A stretch of DNA of 12,244 bases from an uncultured Bacteroidales bacterium. Its GTDB lineage: Bacteria; Bacteroidota; Bacteroidia; Bacteroidales; FEN-979. The translations under genes were made by a program, and so were the position numbers. Each line of letters begins with the position of its first letter. The first letter of the stretch is position 1. Of this stretch, positions 5,972 through 12,244 are shown in pieces. The notes under the pieces are model-generated. The model was not told the origin of the DNA and did not search any database. It was given only the letters and a program-made list of their open reading frames with translations. Location of the stretch: assembly GCA_903928285.1 (NCBI GenBank), contig CAIYQH010000567.1:1-12244 (forward strand), given 5' to 3'.

Positions 5972-6308
5972 CGTGTGTGACTAATTTTGCCAACAGGGAA
6001 GAAATAACTGAAAGCAGGATACTGAAGATCATCGCCCACCAGAATCCGTCAACAACAAAACCCTTTACCCATGCGCCGGCGATCATGATGATCAGTGCGT
6101 TGATAACAAGTAAAAACAGGCCAAAGGTGAATATGGTAAAGGGAATGGTGAGAATCACCATCAGCGGCTTCAGGAAAAGATTCAGGAAGCCCAGTACAAG
6201 TGCGACAATAAGCGCTGTCCAGAAGGAATTTACGTGAATCCCGGGCAACAAATACCCTGCCAGCATGATGGCAACAGATGTCAGGATAAGTTTAGGGAAA
6301 AATGGCAT
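5949..6308 (-). CDS. Four-TM PF04020 membrane protein (labelled phage holin family)
   Basis: A 119-residue inner-membrane protein with four predicted helices at roughly residues 5-22, 28-46, 51-76 and 89-110. The segment NLFLKPLMVILTIPFTIFTFGLFLLVINALIIM (about 43-75) is the hallmark of PF04020, the YvlD-like family often annotated mycobacterial four-TMS holin. Members are widespread chromosomal proteins, and no lysis genes are nearby, so the holin label is probably misleading; function is unknown. I chose the ATG at 6308 because it starts directly before the first helix. The longer in-frame extension to 6431 would put non-family sequence ahead of it and run across the predicted promoter. It is the first gene of a two-gene unit with the flavoprotein downstream. 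Confidence 0.85.
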   Translation of the reverse strand: MPFFPKLILTSVAIMLAGYLLPGIHVNSFWTALIVALVLGFLNLFLKPLMVILTIPFTIFTFGLFLLVINALIIMIAGAWVKGFVVDGFWWAMIFSILLSVISSLLAKLVTHDETTRNY

Positions 6309-6348
6309 ATATTCAGATGTTATGGTTGTTTTGCAGATAATACCGGAT

Positions 6349-6367
6349 GTCCGCAGTGCGGATTTTT
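6349..6367. other. Hairpin in predicted PF04020-gene leader; terminator-like on plus strand
   Basis: TCCGC at 6350-6354 and GCGGA at 6358-6362 form a perfect GC-rich stem with a three-base AGT loop, extendable by a G-U pair. Five T residues follow at 6363-6367 on the plus strand. In the plus direction this has the form of a small intrinsic terminator, yet no plus-strand gene lies upstream. In the minus direction it would be a hairpin within a few bases of the predicted 5' end of the leader transcript. Confidence 0.4.
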
Positions 6368-6372
6368 CATGA

Positions 6373-6380
6373 CAAAGGTA
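6373..6380 (-). promoter_or_regulatory. Predicted -7 element for the PF04020-flavoprotein operon
   Basis: The minus strand reads TACCTTTG, a perfect TAnnTTTG match. Transcription would begin near 6366 and give a leader of about 58 bases to the ATG at 6308, including the 6350-6362 hairpin. No convincing -33 element is visible at the usual spacing. Confidence 0.42.
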
Positions 6381-6494
6381 CGGAAATTGAAAAACATCTG
6401 CGTGGTAACTGAACTGCAACATTTTTTTCATCCGCCGGAAATTCTTATTTTAGCCTGTAGAATCTCTGAACATTATTCACAACACAATAAAACG

Positions 6495-7064
6495 ATGTAT
6501 CTATTTTTCGACACCGAAACAACAGGTCTACCAAAAAACTGGAAAGCTCCCGTTACCGATCTGAATAACTGGCCACGCATGGTGCAGCTGGCATTTCTAT
6601 ATTATGACAAAAACGGGAATAAGATCGCAGGAGGGGATTTCATTATCAGGCCCGAGGGATATACCATCCCGGCTGAAGCCTCCCGCATTCACGGTATTTC
6701 GACCGAGAAGGCGCTGGAGGACGGAAAACCTTTGCGGACTGTTTTAACAGAATTCCAATCACTGGTTGAAGAGGCTGAATTCCTGGTGGCCCATAATATG
6801 AGCTTTGACGAAAAAATCCTGGGAGCTGAATTCCTGCGAAACCACATGCCCGACTACACCTCCGACAAGAAGAAAATTTGCACTATGCTGCGAACAGTTG
6901 ATTTTTGTGCCATCAGGGGACCTTACGGCAACAAATGGCCTAAGCTGTCGGAATTGCATATAAAATTATTCAGGACCGGTTTTGAAGAGGCCCATAACGC
7001 AGCGGTTGACATCACTGCAACTGCCCGTTGTTTCTGGGAGTTGAGAAGGCTGGGAATTATTTAG
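6495..7064 (+). CDS. DEDDh 3'-5' exonuclease, DNA polymerase III epsilon-like
   Basis: A 189-residue exonuclease-fold protein with all DEDDh active-site residues: D6 and E8 in FDTETTG, D105 in HNMSFD, then H167 and D172 in HNAAVD. These bind two metal ions to remove 3'-terminal nucleotides. There is no BRCT, GIY-YIG or polymerase domain, so this is a stand-alone nuclease rather than PolC. The N-terminus MYLFFDTETTG places the first motif at the start of the protein, supporting the ATG at 6495 over longer in-frame extensions. Fourteen bases separate it from xseA on the same strand, suggesting cotranscription with exonuclease VII and a repair or proofreading-like role. Whether it is the replicative epsilon (DnaQ) or an accessory nuclease cannot be decided here. 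Confidence 0.9.
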   Translation: MYLFFDTETTGLPKNWKAPVTDLNNWPRMVQLAFLYYDKNGNKIAGGDFIIRPEGYTIPAEASRIHGISTEKALEDGKPLRTVLTEFQSLVEEAEFLVAHNMSFDEKILGAEFLRNHMPDYTSDKKKICTMLRTVDFCAIRGPYGNKWPKLSELHIKLFRTGFEEAHNAAVDITATARCFWELRRLGII

Positions 7065-7078
7065 GGAGTGATGAAATC

Positions 7079-8614
7079 ATGGCTGAACTGGTAAATGACA
7101 GGACTGTTTTTTCGCTTGCCGAGGTAACAAAGAGCATCCAGAAGACCCTGGCTGAACGCTATACCAGTACATTTTGGGTTAAAGCCGAAATGAACAAGCT
7201 CAATCTTTATCCCCAGTCGGGACATTGTTATCCTGACCTGGTTGAAAAATCCGAAGGGAAAATAGTTGCCGAAATCCGCTCCACCATCTGGAAGGATGAC
7301 TATCAGCGAATCAATGATAATTTCCTGAATATACTGCATGAACCGCTGAAAAGCGGTATCAACATCCTTTTCTGCGCCAGGGTGTCGTTCAGCCCGCTTC
7401 ACGGACTGAGTTTGTCGATCCTCGATATCGATCCATCCTACTCCCTGGGAGAACTTGAAAAAGAGAAACAGCAAACGCTGGACAGAATCAGGAAGGAGGG
7501 GATCTATAATAACAATAAATCGCTTACCCTGCCTTTGCTGCCTAAGAGGATTGCCATTATTTCAGTCCAAACAAGCAAGGGGTTTTCCGATTTCAGGAAG
7601 GTAATCGAGGAAAACGGATGGGGTTACCGTTTTTTTTATATGCTGTTTCCCTCGCTACTCCAGGGGGAGCATGCAGTCGAATCAATCCTCAAACAGCTTT
7701 TCCGTATCAAAAAGGTCCTTCATTATTTCGATGCCGTAGCCATCATCCGCGGGGGCGGGGGAGATGTTGGGCTGACCTGTTACAACAACTATGAACTTGC
7801 CAGGGAAATTGCGATGTATCCCTTGCCTGTGATTACGGGTATCGGCCATTCAACCAATGAAACAGTCGCTGAAATGGTTGCCTTCCGGAATGCAATTACA
7901 CCTACGGAGCTGGCCGATTTCCTGATCCAGCAATTTCATAATGTTTCAGTTCCTGTTCAAAAGGCGCAGGAGTTGATCTCCCGGCGGTTCCTGTCCCTGT
8001 TGAAGGATGAGAAACTCAGGCTGCTGAATACCGTCAGGTACTTTAAGTCGGTAACGGCGTCAAGCCTGGGAACCAGCCTGAACAACCTGGCGCATGAATT
8101 GAAGGCGCTGGATCGGCAAACCGGCTATTTCATGAACCGCAACCTGCAGCTTCATAATTCGGTTATTTCAGCATTACAGACAAACGTTAAACGGCAGATA
8201 GGAGACCGGAACCGGCAACTTGAAGGAATGGGGCAGTTTTTCAAGAGGGATGTTATGGCAATCCTCAATCATGAAAAATGGCTGATCCAGGGGAATATTT
8301 CGGTAGTCCAAAAGACGGCAGAACATCTCCTCCTTACACACCTTCAGCAAGTTGCTGCGAAAAAATCAAATCTTATCAGCCATGCCGGCAGGTTCATTTC
8401 AGGATCTTCCGTTTCCCTTGCGGCAATGAACAGGCAGATCGAATTGATAGACCCTGCCAATGTATTGAAAAGGGGATACAGTATTACCATGGTAAACGGG
8501 AAAGTTATCACAAGTGTAAGCGATGTTGAAGCGGGTGCAACCCTGAAGACGGTGGTTGCCGATGGAGTGTTAACAAGTGTTACAAGTTCAATTATTAAAA
8601 CAGATCAGCCATGA
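7079..8614 (+). CDS. xseA: Exonuclease VII large subunit
   Basis: XseA is the catalytic subunit of exonuclease VII, a processive single-strand DNA nuclease working from both ends without ATP. The 511-residue product has an N-terminal OB-fold, about residues 15-110, with FWVKAEMNKLNLYPQSGHCYPDLV. Next comes the catalytic core with LPKRIAIISVQTSKGFSDF, the RGGGGD motif at 224-229 and GIGHSTNETVAEMVAFRNAITPTELADFL around 254-283. A long helical region binds XseB, and GYSITMVNGKVI closes the C-terminus. The E. coli GHETD segment reads GHSTN here, a form I associate with Bacteroidota. The ATG at 7079 gives the MAELVNDRTVFSLAEVTKSIQ start, with AGGGAG-like sequence just upstream. Its stop overlaps the xseB start (ATGA, 8611-8614). 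Confidence 0.95.
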   Translation: MAELVNDRTVFSLAEVTKSIQKTLAERYTSTFWVKAEMNKLNLYPQSGHCYPDLVEKSEGKIVAEIRSTIWKDDYQRINDNFLNILHEPLKSGINILFCARVSFSPLHGLSLSILDIDPSYSLGELEKEKQQTLDRIRKEGIYNNNKSLTLPLLPKRIAIISVQTSKGFSDFRKVIEENGWGYRFFYMLFPSLLQGEHAVESILKQLFRIKKVLHYFDAVAIIRGGGGDVGLTCYNNYELAREIAMYPLPVITGIGHSTNETVAEMVAFRNAITPTELADFLIQQFHNVSVPVQKAQELISRRFLSLLKDEKLRLLNTVRYFKSVTASSLGTSLNNLAHELKALDRQTGYFMNRNLQLHNSVISALQTNVKRQIGDRNRQLEGMGQFFKRDVMAILNHEKWLIQGNISVVQKTAEHLLLTHLQQVAAKKSNLISHAGRFISGSSVSLAAMNRQIELIDPANVLKRGYSITMVNGKVITSVSDVEAGATLKTVVADGVLTSVTSSIIKTDQP

Positions 8615-8826
8615 AAGACAACCCCAATTATTCCGAAGCGTTTGAAGAACTCCATGAAATCGTTTCAGAAATTGAAGCAGGAGACATATCTGTCGATGAT
8701 TTGGCTGAAAAGGTCAAACGGGCGGCGCTGCTGATAAAAATCTGCAAAGACAAACTCTCGGCAACCGAAGGGGATGTAAACAAAATTTTAAAGGAGCTGG
8801 AATCGGGAGATGGTCAGGGGGAATAA
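8611..8826 (+). CDS. xseB: Exonuclease VII small subunit
   Basis: The 71-residue XseB has the two-helix hairpin that wraps the coiled-coil region of XseA, several copies per large subunit. Diagnostic sequence is YSEAFEELHEIVSEIEAGDISVDDLAEKVKRAALLIKICKDKLSATEGDVNKIL, matching the family pattern of E..L..IV..IE.G...LD.L......A..L...C...L. Length is normal for the family. The start overlaps the xseA stop in an ATGA, so translation is probably coupled, which would help set subunit ratio. It is the last gene of the exonuclease-xseA-xseB unit and converges on radA. Confidence 0.95.
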   Translation: MKDNPNYSEAFEELHEIVSEIEAGDISVDDLAEKVKRAALLIKICKDKLSATEGDVNKILKELESGDGQGE

Positions 8827-8833
8827 AGTGGCG

Positions 8834-8846
8834 GCCTGCGCCAGGC
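8834..8846. terminator. Small GC hairpin between convergent xseB and radA
   Basis: GCCTG (8834-8838) and CAGGC (8842-8846) form a perfect five-base stem with a three-base loop, eight bases after the xseB stop. Only a mixed pyrimidine stretch (CTTCTTC) follows on the plus strand, not a true T-run. It may help end transcription of the xse unit, but the evidence is weak. Confidence 0.28.
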
Positions 8847-8915
8847 AAGCTTCTTCAGATCTTACCAGGTTCAAGGATAACTAAAAGCAGGAAGAAAAAG
8901 GGGAGGCGATTCACT

Positions 8916-10283
8916 TCAATTGAAGAGTTTTTCATAAACCTCTTCAATCCGGGCAACGGGAATGATTTTAATCGAAAACCTTTTAAAGTCAAGACCTTTG
9001 GTGTTGTACCGGGAGATGAAAATCCTGTCGAAGCCCAGTTTGTCGGCTTCAGAGATTCTTTGTTCCACGCGGTTTATGGGACGGATTTCACCACTCAGCC
9101 CGATTTCAGCGGCAAAACAGGTTTTGGAATTGACTGGATAGTCCTGGTTGGACGACAGAACAGCAGCTACAACGGCCAGGTCAATGGCAGGATCTTCCAC
9201 CTTGATTCCCCCGGCAATATTGAGAAACACGTCTTTATGCCCCAGCCTGAAACCGCTGCGTTTTTCCAGGACAGCCAGCAACATATTAAGCCGACGTACG
9301 TCAAAACCGGTTGTTGAGCGTTGCGGTGTGCCATACACGGCGCTGCTTACAAGCGCCTGGGTTTCGATCAGCATCGGGCGCTGGCCCTCAACCATGGCTG
9401 CGATAGCAATGCCGCTCACCGCTTCATCGCGCTGGCTGAGCAATATCTCCGAAGGGTTTGAAACCTCCCTCAGACCGGTGTCGTTCATCTCGTAGATGCC
9501 CAGTTCAGAGGTCGAACCAAACCGGTTTTTCAGGGAACGAAGGATACGATAACCATAGTTGCGATCGCCTTCGAACTGCAAAACTGTATCGACCATATGC
9601 TCCAGGATCTTGGGGCCGGCCAGGCTGCCATCCTTGGTGATGTGACCTATCAGGAAAACAGGGGTATTGGTGATCTTTGAATATTTTTGCATACCGGCGG
9701 CACATTCCTTGATCTGGGAAACACTGCCCGCCGAGGAGTCGATGGCATCGGTCTGGAGGGTCTGGATGGAATCAATAACAATGATGCCTGGCTTCAGGGA
9801 TTCCAGATGCCTGTAAATGGCTTCCGTATTGGTTTCCGTGAGGATATAGCAATTGTCGTTTTTAAATCCCAGCCGTTCGGCCCGCATCCTGATTTGCTGG
9901 TCGCTCTCTTCGCCGCTGATGTATAACACCTTCTGATCGGCGCATTTCATGGCCACCTGCAGCATCAGGGTTGATTTGCCGATTCCGGGTTCTCCGCCGA
10001 TCAGGGTGAGTGACCCGGCAACCAGGCCGCCGCCAAGCACCCTGTTGAGTTCCTGGTCGTGGGTGTTGATCCTGGCTTCATGGCTGAAAACAACCTCGGA
10101 TATTTTTACCGGCACCACAGTTCTCGGATCGCGGACTGCTGAACCCGACGATCCCTTATCCTCCCGCTGGATCACCTCCTCCACGAAGGTGTTCCATTCA
10201 CCACAGGCATTGCATTTGCCCATCCATTTCGGTGACTGTACCCCACAACTTTGGCAAAAAAAAGCGGTTTTCAGTTTCGACAT
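8916..10283 (-). CDS. radA: DNA repair ATPase RadA (Sms)
   Basis: RadA is a RecA-like hexameric helicase that promotes branch migration and DNA loading during recombinational repair. The 455-residue protein has an N-terminal zinc finger with C10, C13, C24 and C27. The ATPase core has Walker A GEPGIGKST at 97-105, Walker B IIVIDSIQ at 167-174 and the RadA-specific KNRFG motif at 252-256. The C-terminal third is the Lon-protease-like domain (EDPAIDLAVVAAVLSS, AEIGLSGEIRPINRVEQRISEADKLGF) that lacks protease activity in this family. Length is standard. It is the last gene of the minus-strand panD operon, 54 bases after rfaE2, with a hairpin in that gap. It converges with xseB. Confidence 0.97.
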   Translation of the reverse strand: MSKLKTAFFCQSCGVQSPKWMGKCNACGEWNTFVEEVIQREDKGSSGSAVRDPRTVVPVKISEVVFSHEARINTHDQELNRVLGGGLVAGSLTLIGGEPGIGKSTLMLQVAMKCADQKVLYISGEESDQQIRMRAERLGFKNDNCYILTETNTEAIYRHLESLKPGIIVIDSIQTLQTDAIDSSAGSVSQIKECAAGMQKYSKITNTPVFLIGHITKDGSLAGPKILEHMVDTVLQFEGDRNYGYRILRSLKNRFGSTSELGIYEMNDTGLREVSNPSEILLSQRDEAVSGIAIAAMVEGQRPMLIETQALVSSAVYGTPQRSTTGFDVRRLNMLLAVLEKRSGFRLGHKDVFLNIAGGIKVEDPAIDLAVVAAVLSSNQDYPVNSKTCFAAEIGLSGEIRPINRVEQRISEADKLGFDRIFISRYNTKGLDFKRFSIKIIPVARIEEVYEKLFN

Positions 10284-10315
10284 ATAAAAAATGAAATAGT
10301 AAATGGCACTCTAAT

Positions 10316-10333
10316 CCCTGAGGGAGATCAGGG
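10316..10333 (-). other. Perfect hairpin between rfaE2 and radA
   Basis: CCCTGA (10316-10321) and TCAGGG (10328-10333) are a perfect six-base inverted repeat around a six-base loop. It begins about five bases after the rfaE2 stop on the minus strand. No T-run follows directly, although the region before the radA start is T-rich. It could be a weak terminator or attenuator, or an RNA-processing or stability site separating rfaE2 from radA expression. Confidence 0.4.
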
Positions 10334-10337
10334 CTTT

Positions 10338-10835
10338 CTAAATATGCACTTTCTGTGCAAGTTCTATGGTGTGGCTTGTTGAATATCCCCGGGTCAGTTC
10401 AATGGTTTCAACGTGTCCGCCATGAGTTTTAACGATATCGCTTCCGACAATCTCCTTCCCTTCATAATCTTTGCCTTTTACCAGGATGTCGGGTTGTACC
10501 AGTTTGATCAGTTCATAAGGGGTATCGGTGTCAAAAACAACCACGGCATCAACAAATGACAGGGCTGCAAGCAAAACGGCCCGTGCCACCTCTTTGTTGA
10601 CAGGGCGGTGCGCGCCTTTGAGGCGGCGCACCGAATCATCGGAATTTAGTCCGACGATAAGCAGATCCCCCAATTCACGTGCTTTTGCAAGATATTCGAC
10701 ATGCCCGAGATGAAGAACGTCAAAGCAGCCGTTGCTGAATACAATTTTTTTATCTTTAAAACGCCAGATGGCCAGTTGCCGCTGCAGGTGATCCCAGGAA
10801 TATATTTTTGATTTTATGTGGTTAAGCCTTTCCAT
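10338..10835 (-). CDS. rfaE2: D-glycero-beta-D-manno-heptose 1-phosphate adenylyltransferase
   Basis: This cytidylyltransferase-fold enzyme transfers AMP from ATP to heptose 1-phosphate, making ADP-heptose for LPS inner core. The 165-residue product has FSNGCFDVLHLGHVEYLAKA at 33-52 with the catalytic HLGH at 42-45. It also has VGLNSDDSVRRLKG at 61-74, KGKDY at 120-124 and the C-terminal GYSTS at 150-154. It corresponds to the C-terminal half of the bifunctional E. coli HldE, so it is the stand-alone domain II form. A separate kinase (RfaE1) must be elsewhere. Its start overlaps the 3' end of the flippase-like gene by 14 bases, indicating one transcript. Related glycerol-3-phosphate cytidylyltransferases share HxGH, but the GYSTS ending favours RfaE2. 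Confidence 0.9.
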   Translation of the reverse strand: MERLNHIKSKIYSWDHLQRQLAIWRFKDKKIVFSNGCFDVLHLGHVEYLAKARELGDLLIVGLNSDDSVRRLKGAHRPVNKEVARAVLLAALSFVDAVVVFDTDTPYELIKLVQPDILVKGKDYEGKEIVGSDIVKTHGGHVETIELTRGYSTSHTIELAQKVHI

Positions 10836-11865
10836 TGGTTTCTTTGTTGAATGAAAGTAAGATTAATGAAATTCCGCCAACTATCAGGATCATCGTCGTT
10901 TGAGCCGTCCAGGAGATCCAGCCAAGGGCAAGACCGGTTGTCCGTGTGATACCATACAATAACATGGTTTCCTGGATGATAGCCGGGTAGAGGCCTATTC
11001 CTCCAGGGGTTACCATAATGCCTACACTTCCTAAAACGAGGGATGACAGGGCTGCCCCCGGATTGAGTCCACTGGTTTCGGGGAAACAGAAAAAACAGAC
11101 ATAGATCATCAGAAAATAGAGCCCCCAGATCGCCAGTGAATACAAGACAAACAGTCCGGGCTGGCGGATCTGGCTGAGCGATTTCAACCCTTCCCAAAAT
11201 CCGAGGATCAGCCCCGTTATTTTATGAAACCATTTTGACCTGGCAATTTTTTTCCGCAGGAGGTACAAGGTTAAAAAAAAGAGGAGCGCCAACAGGACAG
11301 CTGAGAGGAAAAATACCTTGTCGAATATCGGGTTCTGGAATGATTCAGCAAATTTCGGGTAAACGCTGGTATTCAGGTAATGGCCGATGGTGCCGGCCTG
11401 GGTCGCACCCATCAGGAAAAACAGGAGGATAAAGATGATCATGTCAATGGTCCGTTCGGTAACTACGGTACCAAAGGATTTGTTGAACGGGATTTTCTCA
11501 TACCGTGCCAGGATGCCGCAGCGGGTTACCTCTCCCAGCCGCGGGAAGGCCATGTTGGCAAAATATCCTACCATGACGGCAAAGAAGGTGTTTTTCAGGG
11601 ATGGATGGTAACCCATTGGCTCAAAAAAGAGCATCCAGCGTAATGCACGGAAAATATGGCTTACGATCCCCATGCTGATGGTGAGGATAACCCAGTTGTA
11701 ATTGGCTGTCCGGAAGGAATGAATGATCTGGATCCGTTCCTCGGGAGTCAGTCCGCGCAAGGAAAGCCAGATAATAACGAGGCCAAGCCCTAGGAAAATG
11801 ACAAATTTTATAAAGGTGGCTACCCTGTTTTTCGGGGGAATTTCTTCTGAAAGGATTTCGGTCAT
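10822..11865 (-). CDS. Flippase-like integral membrane protein (LPG synthase TM region/UPF0104)
   Basis: The 347-residue polytopic protein belongs to the PF03706 family, related to the membrane half of MprF and to AglD. It has about eight hydrophobic segments, near residues 18-36, 58-77, 92-110, 136-153, 183-203, 237-261, 267-290 and 320-338. Conserved patches include RALRW, GYFANMAFPRLGEVTRCGILARYE (100-122), TERTIDM (136-142) and TPGGIGLYP (286-294). The cytosolic aminoacyltransferase domain of MprF is absent, so lipid lysylation is not expected. Transport or flipping of a lipid-linked envelope component is the usual inference. It starts in a four-base ATGA overlap with the panD stop and overlaps rfaE2 by 14 bases. 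An envelope role would fit the rfaE2 neighbour. The substrate is unknown. Confidence 0.88.
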   Translation of the reverse strand: MTEILSEEIPPKNRVATFIKFVIFLGLGLVIIWLSLRGLTPEERIQIIHSFRTANYNWVILTISMGIVSHIFRALRWMLFFEPMGYHPSLKNTFFAVMVGYFANMAFPRLGEVTRCGILARYEKIPFNKSFGTVVTERTIDMIIFILLFFLMGATQAGTIGHYLNTSVYPKFAESFQNPIFDKVFFLSAVLLALLFFLTLYLLRKKIARSKWFHKITGLILGFWEGLKSLSQIRQPGLFVLYSLAIWGLYFLMIYVCFFCFPETSGLNPGAALSSLVLGSVGIMVTPGGIGLYPAIIQETMLLYGITRTTGLALGWISWTAQTTMILIVGGISLILLSFNKETNGKA

Positions 11866-12230
11866 TCCTGCGGTTTTTTACCCGTAAAAAGTTTGTTCTT
11901 GGCGTCAGGGAAGGCGATGGAGGGCTTGAAACTTTTGGCTGCTTCAAATTCCATCGTGGCATAGGAGACAATGATCACCAGGTCGTTGGGTAAAAATTTC
12001 CGTGCAGCGGCTCCGTTCAGACAAATGGTTCCGCTTCCGCGCTCCCCTTTGATGACATAGGTTTCGATCCGTTCGCCGTTGTTGATGTTCAGTACCTGCA
12101 CCTTCTCAAATTCAATCAGGTTCGCCTCATTCATCAGTTCTTCGTCAATCGTGATACTGCCCACATAGTTGATGTTGGCGTCGGTGACGGTGGCACGATG
12201 GATCTTCGATTTTAATACTTGAATTTGCAT
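11862..12230 (-). CDS. panD: Aspartate 1-decarboxylase precursor
   Basis: PanD decarboxylates L-aspartate to beta-alanine for pantothenate and coenzyme A. The product reads MQIQVLKSKIHRATVTDANINYVGSITIDEELM. Self-cleavage between Gly and Ser in the YVGS motif (Gly24-Ser25 from the start chosen) creates the pyruvoyl cofactor on the alpha chain. Other conserved parts are Y57-containing IETYVIKGERGSGTICLNGAAARKFLPNDLVIIVSYA. Length is 122 residues. Two adjacent ATG codons exist; I chose the second (12230) because family members typically start MQIxVLKSKIHR, but 12233 is equally possible. It is the first gene visible in the panD, flippase-like, rfaE2, radA operon. The window ends 11 bases upstream, so the promoter and any panC partner are outside. 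Confidence 0.95.
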   Translation of the reverse strand: MQIQVLKSKIHRATVTDANINYVGSITIDEELMNEANLIEFEKVQVLNINNGERIETYVIKGERGSGTICLNGAAARKFLPNDLVIIVSYATMEFEAAKSFKPSIAFPDAKNKLFTGKKPQE

Positions 12231-12244
12231 CATGCTGCAAAATT

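Noticed and set aside
5949..6308. Prophage lysis module suggested by the holin family name
   Set aside because: No endolysin, spanin or other phage gene is nearby, and PF04020 proteins are common chromosomal membrane proteins.
6309..6431. N-terminal extension of the PF04020 protein from an upstream in-frame start
   Set aside because: The extra 41 residues do not resemble the family and would span the predicted promoter and hairpin.

Overview
The window looks like a chromosomal housekeeping segment from a member of the Bacteroidota, probably an environmental Bacteroidales-like lineage. Four things point there: start codons preceded by A/T-rich sequence rather than Shine-Dalgarno motifs, several TAnnTTTG promoter elements, the hpt-adk-obg gene order, and the sequence style of the xseA, panD and nitroreductase-like flavoprotein products. 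No phage, plasmid, CRISPR or transposase gene is visible. Every gene is intact except the first, which is cut by the left edge. No gene-free stretch exceeds about 261 bases. The phylum assignment rests on my recognition of families and has not been tested by a search.

Left part (1-4645). The 3' end of a SAM-dependent O-methyltransferase converges on a two-gene purE-tmk operon, with the two stop codons overlapping. purE is divergent from hpt, and the intergenic gap holds interleaved promoter elements for both directions. The plus strand then runs hpt (purine salvage), adk (adenylate kinase), obg (ribosome-associated GTPase) and a membrane PAP2 phosphatase. This block is mostly nucleotide metabolism: purE makes IMP precursors, hpt salvages bases, adk and tmk raise NMPs to NDPs.

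Middle (4646-6494). A 261-base gap contains a degenerate 96-base inverted-repeat element with CACAATG units, the most unusual structure in the window. It is followed by a small secreted, probably outer-membrane beta-barrel protein of unknown function. Converging on that is a minus-strand pair: a four-helix PF04020 membrane protein (often mislabelled phage holin) overlapping a pyridoxamine-oxidase-fold flavoprotein.

Right part (6495-12244). A DEDDh (DNA polymerase III epsilon-like) exonuclease leads straight into xseA and xseB, the two subunits of exonuclease VII, so three exonuclease genes sit together. Converging on them is a tightly packed minus-strand operon, panD, a flippase-like membrane protein, rfaE2 and radA. 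It mixes pantothenate synthesis, envelope/LPS heptose activation and recombinational repair. The first three genes overlap and radA follows after 54 bases with a hairpin in the gap.

I found no convincing undescribed multi-gene system. The best leads are the inverted-repeat element, the archaeal-style thymidylate kinase, and the leader hairpins.
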